Shown piece by piece: positions 43,749 to 51,737 of a stretch of DNA of 60,931 nt. The stretch spans positions 1 to 60,931 of the forward strand of contig JAQTUE010000031.1 of the NCBI GenBank assembly GCA_028710415.1. Direction: 5' to 3'. The notes beneath the pieces were generated by a model. That model was not told the DNA's origin, searched no databases, and saw nothing but the letters and a program-made list of their open reading frames with translations. This DNA is from Paludibacter sp. (GTDB taxonomy: Bacteria; Bacteroidota; Bacteroidia; Bacteroidales; Paludibacteraceae). The position numbers and the translations under genes were made by a program. Positions within the stretch are counted from its first letter, which is position 1; every line of letters starts with the position of its first letter.

Positions 43749-43789
43749 TTGGTCGACCAAAAATAAGGTGAAGTTTGTTTTTTTCCAAA
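43749..43789 (-). promoter_or_regulatory. Promoter and operator of the GntR gene
   Basis: On the minus strand TTTG (43789-43786) and TATTTTTG (43765-43758) are 20 nt apart. The perfect palindrome TTGGTCGACCAA (43749-43760) overlaps the -7 box by three bases. The predicted leader is about 150 nt long. There is no second operator 16 bp downstream. A second -7-like box (TACCTTTG, 43662-43655) is closer to the gene but lacks a -33 partner. Confidence 0.78.
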
Positions 43790-43814
43790 CATTTTCTCAT
43801 TTATTTTTCAATTT

Positions 43815-43828
43815 CTGTTGAATAACAT
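43815..43828. promoter_or_regulatory. TGTT-type dyad centred 67 bp upstream of the GntR gene operator
   Basis: CTGTTGAATAACAT is centred at 43821.5, exactly 67 bp from the operator centre at 43754.5. Its centre differs from the others (GAAT in place of GTAN). Confidence 0.62.
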
Positions 43829-43934
43829 GGTTTTTAAATGAAATTAGTACCAAAAAGAATGATTATCATATAAAATAAAACATTTGTCATTGAATTTCAG
43901 GCATTACTTTTGTTTCCTTTTTTAGGTTTCATCT

Positions 43935-44114
43935 CCATGATGTCGTCATGATGTCTTCATGATGTTGCTTATACCGGATAAATAACAAAATAATAAACCA
44001 GTATTAATCCATATATAATCCAACCTTATATAAATATGGATTATATATGGATCATATATGGATTATTATTGGATTATATATGGATTATCTGCGACATCGT
44101 GACGACATCACAGT
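43935..44114. repeat. 11-bp repeat arrays with inverted units (copy B)
   Basis: Three 11-mers (43935-43967: CCATGATGTCG, TCATGATGTCT, TCATGATGTTG) come first, then two inverted units (44001-44021, ATATATAATCC type), then five direct GGATTATATAT-type units (44038-44092) and two GACATC-type units (44093-44114). The lengths are 11 bp throughout although the sequences differ. In reverse orientation the flank (GGGTTTATT, CACCAT, CACGATGTCGC) resembles that of copy A at 19.3 kb. Confidence 0.75.
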
Positions 44115-44165
44115 AATGCCATGGTGGACAAATAAACCCGTAAAATCAAAAATACAAGGCGGCAG

Positions 44166-44205
44166 GATAAAAAAATCTCCTCTTAAACGGATTTAAGAGG
44201 AGATT
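44166..44205 (-). terminator. Terminator after alanine dehydrogenase
   Basis: Perfect arms AATCTCCTCTTAAA (44174-44187) and TTTAAGAGGAGATT (44192-44205), followed on the minus strand by a T run. Confidence 0.93.
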
Positions 44206-44235
44206 ATTTGATGAAATAGGGATTCTTTTCAAATT

Positions 44236-45321
44236 TTACAACCCAAAAGTATCGGCTACGGCTTTAAAGACGATTTTTCCTTTCACGATATTCAGTCCTT
44301 TGCGCAAATCATCATGTTGCTTGCAGGCCTCTTCCCAGCCCATGTTTGCTAAGATAACAGCATAAGGCAAAGTGGCATTTGTTAATGCGAGGGTAGAAGT
44401 GAATGGCACGGCTCCCGGGATATTGGCAACGCAATAGTGCAGGATACCTTCCACGGTGTACACAGGATCGGCATGGGTAGTAGGGTGGGAAGTTTCGAAA
44501 CAACCACCCTGGTCGATAGCCACATCCACCATCACGGAACCCGGTTGCATCAGTTTCAGCATGTCGCGGGTAATCAGGTGTGGCGCTTTGGCTCCGGGGA
44601 TCAGGACAGCTCCGATAACCAGGTCGGTATAAGGCAGCATTTCTTCAATATTCGAAGTTGTAGACATAAGCGTGTCGACATTGGCAGGCATAATCTCACT
44701 TAAATAGCGTAAACGGGGAAGGGAAACATCAGCTATGGTGACATGCGCACCTAGTCCGGCAGCCATCAAAGCAGCCTGGGTGCCAACGATACCACCACCC
44801 AATACCAATACATTGGCAGGTTTCACCCCGGGAACTCCACCCAGTACAATGCCTTTTCCGCCTTTCGGTCTTTCAAGGCAACGTGCACCTTCCTGAATAG
44901 ACATCCTGCCGGCAACTTCCGACATTGGAATTAGCAATGGCAACGACCTGTCTGCTTTTTCAACAGTTTCATACGCCAGACATACTGCACCGCTTTCCAT
45001 CATGGCCAGGGTCAGTTCTTTTTCAGAAGCAAAATGGAAATAAGTAAATACCAGTTGATTCGGACGGATCAGTTTATATTCGCTCTTGATCGGTTCTTTT
45101 ACCTTCATAATCATTTCCGCAATGGCAAAAACTTCTTCCGGGGTAGCCAGGATCTGCGCACCCGATTTGATATATTGTTCATTACTGAAACCACTGTTTT
45201 CACCGGCATGCGTTTCTACATAGACATCATGACCATTTTGAACCAGTGTTTTTGCACCACCCGGCGTGAGGGCAACGCGGCTTTCATTGTTCTTAATTTC
45301 CTTTGGAACTCCAATTTTCAT
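44236..45321 (-). CDS. ald: Alanine dehydrogenase
   Basis: This 361-aa cytoplasmic enzyme interconverts L-alanine with pyruvate and ammonia using NAD. It begins MKIGVPKEIKNNE-RVALTP, the conserved AlaDh/PNT N-terminal signature, with HAGENSGF near residue 60. The NAD-binding motif VLGGGIVGT lies at about 172-180 and the late segment YCVANIPGAVP is typical. Length matches the family. It has its own terminator and no regulon operator in front, so it is probably not part of the uronan regulon. Confidence 0.96.
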   Translation of the reverse strand: MKIGVPKEIKNNESRVALTPGGAKTLVQNGHDVYVETHAGENSGFSNEQYIKSGAQILATPEEVFAIAEMIMKVKEPIKSEYKLIRPNQLVFTYFHFASEKELTLAMMESGAVCLAYETVEKADRSLPLLIPMSEVAGRMSIQEGARCLERPKGGKGIVLGGVPGVKPANVLVLGGGIVGTQAALMAAGLGAHVTIADVSLPRLRYLSEIMPANVDTLMSTTSNIEEMLPYTDLVIGAVLIPGAKAPHLITRDMLKLMQPGSVMVDVAIDQGGCFETSHPTTHADPVYTVEGILHYCVANIPGAVPFTSTLALTNATLPYAVILANMGWEEACKQHDDLRKGLNIVKGKIVFKAVADTFGL

Positions 45322-45819
45322 ATTCGTATTATTTAAAAGAATGGTTGGTAAATCGGTTCTTTCAATTCATGGTTCATCTGAGAGATTAAGATCAAATGTT
45401 CGTTGAAATTGATTAAATCGATGTAAAAATACAGGATTAATTTCAAATTGGAATAGAATTGAAGATAAATTTACCGCAAATACTGCAATATTACTATAAA
45501 GGCTTATAATATAGTAAATAACGGGTACAGGAAACTGGTTTTGTATTGATGGCAAAACCTGAATAAATGTTTAAATAAAGCATAATATCGCTCTAAAAAG
45601 GGATAAAATGACAAGAAAATAGACTTATTGATTACAGATTGATAGTATTTTAATTTTGAACTGTATTGGATCTATCTATTAACAAAAGAAGCACAAAAAC
45701 ATTTGTGCTTCTTTTGCAATATATAAAGTTGCGTTTTGTAATCTGTAATTTTTAAACTGATACAAATAACATATAAACCCATAATTTTGGAAGTTCCCGG
45801 TGAGTCAAACCAGGAATGA
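45322..45819. other. Intergenic region without a recognised gene
   Basis: The 498 bp are AT-rich. The hairpin at 45684-45715 serves the DUF4249 gene. I see no credible reading frame and no regulon operator. Confidence 0.65.
45684..45715 (-). terminator. Terminator after the DUF4249 lipoprotein gene
   Basis: Perfect arms AAAAGAAGCACAAA (45684-45697) and TTTGTGCTTCTTTT (45702-45715) lie about 105 bp past the end of the gene at 45820. Confidence 0.85.
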
Positions 45820-46857
45820 TTATTTGAGTTCAACTTTGTAAACATTGCCGGATGTGTAACTGCCCAAAATGCCAATGCCTCCAACAATATTGTTGTGAAT
45901 TTGAACAGGTTCCGAGAAGAAATCGCTTCCTTTCACTGCTACGGGCCTGGATAATAAGTACAAATAATAATCCCGGGTAATACTTTGCAGATACACATAG
46001 ACCGTTTTATCAACAGGAGTCGATAATCCGTAGTCATATCCCTGGGAATAATTGTAAATATCCTCGTTGGTGCTGAAAGTCAATGAATAGGTCTTACCAT
46101 TAAACAGATCGTCGGAAAAAACATTGTAGATGTTATCGGATGAGCTGCCACCGATTGCGGATAAAGGATCGTTGGTTGAATTATTCCCGGAGACAATGTC
46201 GGTGAAATTAAAGGTGTAATTGTCCCTTATTTCTGTAATCGTGTCATTGGTAAACTTATTGACTGTGATAAAACGTTCTTTTGTATTTACAACCAGCCTG
46301 TAATAATTTTTCTGATTGCCATTATCATTGAATTTCAATTTATAATTGATAATATGACCAGTAACTGTTGAAATGGTATCGAGTTTGTATTCATAATTAC
46401 TCCCATTCAGGTATCCGACATTCTGAATGTTATAACTTTTTCCTGTCCAAATGTTGGTAGTGTCCAAAGAAAGAATATCAGGTTTTGGTTCAATAATAGC
46501 TTCACTGCTGACATCCTTTTTATCCGGAACTTTTACAATTAATTTGATGGTTTCGCCAATCACCGGTTTATAAGTGCCTTTATAGTTTCCCTCTTCAACG
46601 AGACCCATCTTTTCTTTAAACACCCCGTTCACAAATACCGATACATCAGCATTTGAAATGTTCTTGAATGTAGTGGTATCATTCAAAAAGAACCTGCTTT
46701 CGGATATATGAGCCGAGATTATTGAGTCAGGAGTGATGTAACTGTTTACAACCACCATCGGATCTGCAATTTCACCTTTAAACACGATCTCTTTTTCACA
46801 GGACACAAAAAGGAAAATTCCCAACAGGATACTTATGATTTTATATATTGTTTTCAT
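45820..46857 (-). CDS. DUF4249 lipoprotein
   Basis: This 345-aa protein has a lipoprotein signal ending LFVSC with Cys20. The sequence that follows (MVVVNSYITPDSIISAHIS, then VSVFVNGVF and GETIKLIVKVPDKK) is typical of DUF4249, a family found beside TonB-dependent receptors in Bacteroidota. It is probably a cell-surface or outer-membrane partner of the receptor encoded upstream at 47030-49531. What it helps to import is not known. A gap of 172 bp with short repeats separates the two genes. Confidence 0.85.
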   Translation of the reverse strand: MKTIYKIISILLGIFLFVSCEKEIVFKGEIADPMVVVNSYITPDSIISAHISESRFFLNDTTTFKNISNADVSVFVNGVFKEKMGLVEEGNYKGTYKPVIGETIKLIVKVPDKKDVSSEAIIEPKPDILSLDTTNIWTGKSYNIQNVGYLNGSNYEYKLDTISTVTGHIINYKLKFNDNGNQKNYYRLVVNTKERFITVNKFTNDTITEIRDNYTFNFTDIVSGNNSTNDPLSAIGGSSSDNIYNVFSDDLFNGKTYSLTFSTNEDIYNYSQGYDYGLSTPVDKTVYVYLQSITRDYYLYLLSRPVAVKGSDFFSEPVQIHNNIVGGIGILGSYTSGNVYKVELK

Positions 46858-46889
46858 ATTGTTACTATTACTGATTAAACTTTAAAACT

Positions 46890-46930
46890 GTCTAAGGTCA
46901 AAGGTCTAAGGTCAAAGGTCTAAGGTCAAA
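46890..46930. repeat. Heptamer array (GTCTAAG / GTCAAAG)
   Basis: GTCTAAG and GTCAAAG alternate through six 7-bp units. Less regular CAAAC-rich repeats continue to about 47029, filling the gap between the receptor gene and the DUF4249 gene. Confidence 0.75.
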
Positions 46931-47029
46931 CTATTCAAATATCAAACTCTTCCAATGTGGAACGCCTCCCCAAACCTTCTCAAACCTTTCAAACATCAAA
47001 CTTTTCAAACATCAAACCTTTCAAACTTT

Positions 47030-49531
47030 CTAGAACTTATACGTGTAACTCACCGAAGGAATAATCGGGAATAAAGATATTTGTGTCAGTGCATTCCTGC
47101 TGGTAACTTGTCCGGTAGCCGGATTTACTTCGCTTTTGCTGGTTACTGTCGTCAGGAAAGGATTTAACTGATTGTAAAGATTGTAGACGCTAATATTCCA
47201 GGTGCGTCTGCCATGTTTCTTTTGCTTGTTGAAGTTTACCCCAAAATCCAACCTGTGATATGGGTCGTACCTGAAGTTATTTCTTGAACTGACATAGGGT
47301 AAGGTTGTATTGATAGGATTTGTTACCGTGGTTACCGATCCATTCCCTGAGGGGTAATACGTATACCCGTAAAAATTGTTTCCCTGGCTCTGTGGGACAT
47401 CTGTGGCACCATAGTTTTGCATGGCCAGGGTTCCACAACTTCCGGTGTTATACACCCACGTAGCCGCAATATCAATCCGATCACTGAATTTATGTGAAAC
47501 CACAATGCTGAAATCGTTCCTTCTGTCATATTTAGCAGGGAAAGCAACCCCATTATTCAGTTCCTGACCAGGACGATCAAAAAGCCGTTCAGTCTTGGAC
47601 CAGGTGTAGCCAATCCAGCCGGTTGTTTTCCCTACAGTCTTTTGGGCTAAGAATTCAACCCCGTAAGCCCATCCTCTGCCCATATACACTTTGTCCTCCC
47701 AACCGGTACTTGATCCGAGAAACGATGCCCCATCTTGATATTCTATGAGGTTTTCCATGCTTTTATAATATCCTTCGACCGAAAGATCTACTATATTTAA
47801 TAGATTGTAAAATACCCCGGCTGATACTTGTTGTGATATCATGGGCACAATTCTTTTGGTGACAGGTACCCATAAATCGGTTGGCAGGCTTATATTGCTG
47901 TTTGATAACAGGTGGATGTACTGGCTCATGGTTGCAAAACCGGCCTTTAGTGATAAGTCGTTATTCAGCAGTACCCGCAATCCGATTCTTGGCTGGAGTG
48001 ATTGATAAAATTGCTGTTGAACAATAAAGTTGGAATAATGCAGCCCCAAATTGACTTTAACGATCGATCCAAGGCTGATATTATCTTCGAAATAAGCAAG
48101 GGTTTCGTGTGATGTCACATTTCTATCGCCAATGGCAATGGCAGTGTCCATGGACTGTGTTGGATCGTTCTCCGTAATTTTAACCTGTAATATGGTGACT
48201 CCGGGACTAAAAGTATGAAAAGTATAATTGGCCCCAAATTTAATGTCGTGGTTGTTATAAGGTGTCCAGTCGAAATCAACCTTTGCAGAAATATCCTCGA
48301 TGCCTGATTGATAGCCAACAGTTATTGCCTGTGAAGAAACAGAAGGTGGTGTTGTTATTGTCGTGTTATTTTCAGTACCTATCCCCACATAAAAACGATA
48401 CCGGGTAAAGGCTGCGGTAGTATTCATGAACAATTTGTTGTTTATCACATGATTCCAACGTAAAGCACTGATAAGATTACCCCAGTTCCAGTTCATTTTA
48501 AGCCTGGAAGATTGCGATCCATTGGATAAATCGGTATAGCTTTCCTGCAAGTTGGCATAAATGACATCATCACCCATGTAGGTGCTGAGGTATAACCTGT
48601 CTTTATCCGAAAATTTATGTGTGATTTTAGCATTCAGGTCGTAGAAATAATATCCGGCACTTGCTTTCCCTGAACCATTTTGTTTTGCGGCTGCAGCAAC
48701 GATAGGTTGGATTAAAAGATCGGCATAGCTGCGGCGGGCTGAGAAATTGAAAGTTGTGTTTTCATTGAATACAGGCCCTTCCAGATTGATTTTCGAGGAA
48801 ATAACCCCGACAGAGATATTGCCATGGTAAGACTTGTTATCCCCATCTTTCATCCTGATATCCACTACTGAGGACAACCTACCTCCGAAACGTGCAGGGA
48901 AACTGCCTTTGTAGAGCGTCACATTCTTGATGGCATCGGCATTGAATATGGAGACGAATCCGAACATATGGTTGACATTGTATACCGGCACACCATCGAG
49001 CAACAATAAATTTTCATCAGGACCCCCGCCACGAACATAAAACCCGGCAGTTCCCTCGGTGCCTGCTTTCACCCCGGGAAGCAATTGCAATGCTTTCAGT
49101 ACATCGGTTTCACCAAACAAGCTGGGCACTGATTTTATCTGACTGATTGGGATTTCGATAGTGCTCATCTGGGAACCCTGTACACCCAGTTCTTTCCGGT
49201 TCCCGATCACTGTCACTTCACCCAATTCGGTCGATTCCCTTAACCGGATGTTGATGACAGTGTCTTTTGTTAATACGAAACTTAGTTTTTGAGTGGCATA
49301 GCCTACATATGAGTAGATGAATTGGGAGGATCCCTTGGGTACGGTAATGGAATAAAAGCCATAGACATTGGTTACAGAACCCCTGTTTGAATTCAGTTCG
49401 TAAACCGAGGAATTGATTAATGTCTCACCATTCTTCTCATCGCTGACATACCCGCTGATGGTATAATTCTGTGCCCGGATAAAACATATGTTGAGAAATA
49501 TGAAAAACAGGAAGAGATAGTTTTTATTCAT
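47030..49531 (-). CDS. TonB-dependent receptor with carboxypeptidase-like N-terminal domain
   Basis: This 833-aa protein has a signal peptide (1-20), a carboxypeptidase-regulatory-like domain (about 23-105, YTISGYVSDEKNGETL), a plug domain with GFYVRGGGPDENLLLLDGVP (about 163-182) and a beta-barrel ending in SVSYTYKF. It is not a SusC of the glycan type, being shorter and paired with a DUF4249 lipoprotein instead of a SusD. The ligand is unknown. There is no regulon operator upstream. Confidence 0.92.
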   Translation of the reverse strand: MNKNYLFLFFIFLNICFIRAQNYTISGYVSDEKNGETLINSSVYELNSNRGSVTNVYGFYSITVPKGSSQFIYSYVGYATQKLSFVLTKDTVINIRLRESTELGEVTVIGNRKELGVQGSQMSTIEIPISQIKSVPSLFGETDVLKALQLLPGVKAGTEGTAGFYVRGGGPDENLLLLDGVPVYNVNHMFGFVSIFNADAIKNVTLYKGSFPARFGGRLSSVVDIRMKDGDNKSYHGNISVGVISSKINLEGPVFNENTTFNFSARRSYADLLIQPIVAAAAKQNGSGKASAGYYFYDLNAKITHKFSDKDRLYLSTYMGDDVIYANLQESYTDLSNGSQSSRLKMNWNWGNLISALRWNHVINNKLFMNTTAAFTRYRFYVGIGTENNTTITTPPSVSSQAITVGYQSGIEDISAKVDFDWTPYNNHDIKFGANYTFHTFSPGVTILQVKITENDPTQSMDTAIAIGDRNVTSHETLAYFEDNISLGSIVKVNLGLHYSNFIVQQQFYQSLQPRIGLRVLLNNDLSLKAGFATMSQYIHLLSNSNISLPTDLWVPVTKRIVPMISQQVSAGVFYNLLNIVDLSVEGYYKSMENLIEYQDGASFLGSSTGWEDKVYMGRGWAYGVEFLAQKTVGKTTGWIGYTWSKTERLFDRPGQELNNGVAFPAKYDRRNDFSIVVSHKFSDRIDIAATWVYNTGSCGTLAMQNYGATDVPQSQGNNFYGYTYYPSGNGSVTTVTNPINTTLPYVSSRNNFRYDPYHRLDFGVNFNKQKKHGRRTWNISVYNLYNQLNPFLTTVTSKSEVNPATGQVTSRNALTQISLFPIIPSVSYTYKF

Positions 49532-49699
49532 AAAATCAATTATTTAATATTTAAAAGCCTAATGCCTTGAAATTGATATTCTTTCGATGGACTAATTGAA
49601 ATTAAGCATGAAATACAAGGTGTCAAAAAGAGGTGGTTTATTAAAACTGAATTCACAATATCCCGCCGGAAATGTAAAGTTGTTGTTGGACGATTCGAA

Positions 49700-50344
49700 T
49701 CATTCAATCAATTCAAAAACTTCCTGTAAGGTGTATGTTGCTGATGTTGATTTTGAAGCTGCTGCTATCATTGCCTGTGCAACCTGTACATCCAGTATGG
49801 GCCTGTACCGGTTGAAGAGCCCAAGTTTATTGACCCCGTGCATGATTGAAAGGGCTATTTTCTCAGCAGGACGCGTATTTACCCTGTTCCCCTCCAGCTG
49901 ACCTGGCCTAAGTAGAGTGATGTAATCAAAGGGCAGAGACTTGACGGCATCTTCCAGTTCACCTTTCATTTTTGTATAAAAAGCCATTGAGCTGGAATTT
50001 GCACCGGCAGAAGAAACCAGTACGTAATGCGAAACACTATTCTTAGCCGCGATTTCAGCCACTGTATACTGATAGATGAAGTCAACCTTGTATTGTTCTT
50101 TTTTTGTTTTGGCCTGTGCGATAGTAGTACCAAGTGTCGAAAAAAGAACATCCCCCGTCACCAGTTTTTCCCAGGTGTCCGGTTTGTCAAAGTTAATAAT
50201 GTGTTCTGTTAGCTTTTTATCAGTAATACCGCTTGTACGGCGGACTAAAGAAATAATTTCAGAATAATCGTCATTCTCAATCAGGGAATGAATAAGTTGT
50301 GTTCCAACCATTCCGGTTGCACCTATTACAATGGCTTTTTTCAT
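49700..50344 (-). CDS. NAD(P)-binding oxidoreductase of the atypical SDR (HTATIP2-like) type
   Basis: This 214-aa cytoplasmic protein opens with a Rossmann motif (VIGATGMVG, residues 6-14). Later segments include LFSTLGTT and YVLVSSAGAN, followed by FYTKMKGELE and YITLLRPGQL. These match the small NmrA/TIP30-like oxidoreductases. The substrate cannot be told from sequence. It lies 87 bp after the serB gene. Confidence 0.85.
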   Translation of the reverse strand: MKKAIVIGATGMVGTQLIHSLIENDDYSEIISLVRRTSGITDKKLTEHIINFDKPDTWEKLVTGDVLFSTLGTTIAQAKTKKEQYKVDFIYQYTVAEIAAKNSVSHYVLVSSAGANSSSMAFYTKMKGELEDAVKSLPFDYITLLRPGQLEGNRVNTRPAEKIALSIMHGVNKLGLFNRYRPILDVQVAQAMIAAASKSTSATYTLQEVFELIE

Positions 50345-50431
50345 AGTGTTTCAGGAGTGATGGGATTGGTTAAGTACGTCGAAATAGATTCCTGTTTAAG
50401 ATTGGAATCTGACAGATTGAAATTCTGCATT

Positions 50432-51685
50432 TCAGACCTTCATTTTAATCTGATTCATTTCGGTTTCATCAATGTGGATATCACGAAATCCCAGGAAATA
50501 CAAGACTCCATCAAGTCCTATTGTTGATAAGGATTGTTGGGCATTTGCTATTACCTTCGGTTTGGCATGGAACGCAATGCCCAATCCGGCAACATTCAAC
50601 ATCGGTAAATCATTGGCTCCATCACCTACGGCAATTACCTGCTCCAGATCAATTTTCTCGACCTGGGCAATGAGCTTAAGCAATTCGGCTTTACGTTTCC
50701 CATCAACAATATCGCCAATGTAATTACCTGTTAGTTTCCCATCAATTATTTCCAGTTCGTTGGCATAGACATAATCAATATCAAACATTTTTTTCAGGGA
50801 ATTCCCGAAATAGGTAAATCCACCTGAAAGAATGGCGATCTTGAAACCAATCTTTTTGAGAATGGATATTAATCTTTCAGCACCATCCATGATAGGCAAG
50901 TGATGTGCGATATCTTTTAATACCGATTCATCCAGTCCTTTTAATAAGGAAACCCTTTGTTTGAAACTTTCGGAGAAATCAATTTCCCCACGCATGGCTG
51001 ATTCGGTAATGGCTCTTACCTGTGCTCCGACACCGGCACGGTCGGCTAATTCGTCAATCACTTCAGTCTTGATTAAAGTTGAATCCATATCAAAGCAAAT
51101 CAAGCGGCGGCTTCGACGGAACATATCATCTTTTTGAAAGGATATGTCTATCCCCAATTCTGAGGTGTACTGCATAAACTGTGCGGAAAGCAACTTCTTG
51201 TCTAGCAAGGTTCCACGGACGGATAATTCAATACAGGAGCGTACGGAGTTTTCATCATTAATCTCGAGGGATGGGCGTCCTGTTAAACGAATGATAGAAT
51301 CTATGTTCAGGTTTTGTTCGGAAACCGTTTTGGTAACCATGGAGAGTTGTTTCGCTGTAATTACCTTTCCAAGGATAGTTACAATATACCGGCTTTTCCC
51401 CTGGCGTCCAACCCAATTCTCATACCGCTCGACGGTGACAGGAGTAAAACGAACATTCACATTTAATTCGGAACATTTGAAAAGAACTTCTTTCAATATA
51501 TTCCCAGAATCGGATTGGTTTGTGACTTTGAAAAGGATCCCTAAGGATAGTGTATGGTGAATGTCAGCCTGACCAATATCAAGTATAATGGCATTGTAAT
51601 TTCCTAAAATTTCAGTGATGGCAGAAGTGACTCCGGGTTTATCATCCCCTGAAATATTGATAAGAATTATTTCGCTGTTCGGCAT
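50432..51685 (-). CDS. serB: Phosphoserine phosphatase with N-terminal ACT domains
   Basis: This 417-aa protein carries two ACT-like regions (about 1-180, starting EIILINISGDDKPGVTSAI) and a HAD phosphatase domain. HAD motif 1 is CFDMDSTLIKTE (about 194-205), motif 2 is ILSGGFTYF and motif 3 is AVGDGANDLPML. It catalyses the last step of L-serine synthesis in the cytoplasm. The ACT part is expected to bind serine or another amino acid and control activity. The length matches the long Bacteroidota form. Confidence 0.95.
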   Translation of the reverse strand: MPNSEIILINISGDDKPGVTSAITEILGNYNAIILDIGQADIHHTLSLGILFKVTNQSDSGNILKEVLFKCSELNVNVRFTPVTVERYENWVGRQGKSRYIVTILGKVITAKQLSMVTKTVSEQNLNIDSIIRLTGRPSLEINDENSVRSCIELSVRGTLLDKKLLSAQFMQYTSELGIDISFQKDDMFRRSRRLICFDMDSTLIKTEVIDELADRAGVGAQVRAITESAMRGEIDFSESFKQRVSLLKGLDESVLKDIAHHLPIMDGAERLISILKKIGFKIAILSGGFTYFGNSLKKMFDIDYVYANELEIIDGKLTGNYIGDIVDGKRKAELLKLIAQVEKIDLEQVIAVGDGANDLPMLNVAGLGIAFHAKPKVIANAQQSLSTIGLDGVLYFLGFRDIHIDETEMNQIKMKV

Positions 51686-51737
51686 AGTTAAGTTGATTGG
51701 AATAAGTTAGTAATCTGAAATTTAAACAAATAATTAT

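Larger units (their letters stand above)
43600..44235. other. Gene-free region with the regulator promoter and an 11-mer array
   Basis: The 636 bp hold the regulator promoter (43749-43789), the TGTT-type dyad (43815-43828), an 11-bp repeat array (43935-44114) and the alanine dehydrogenase terminator (44166-44205). No gene was found. Confidence 0.75.
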
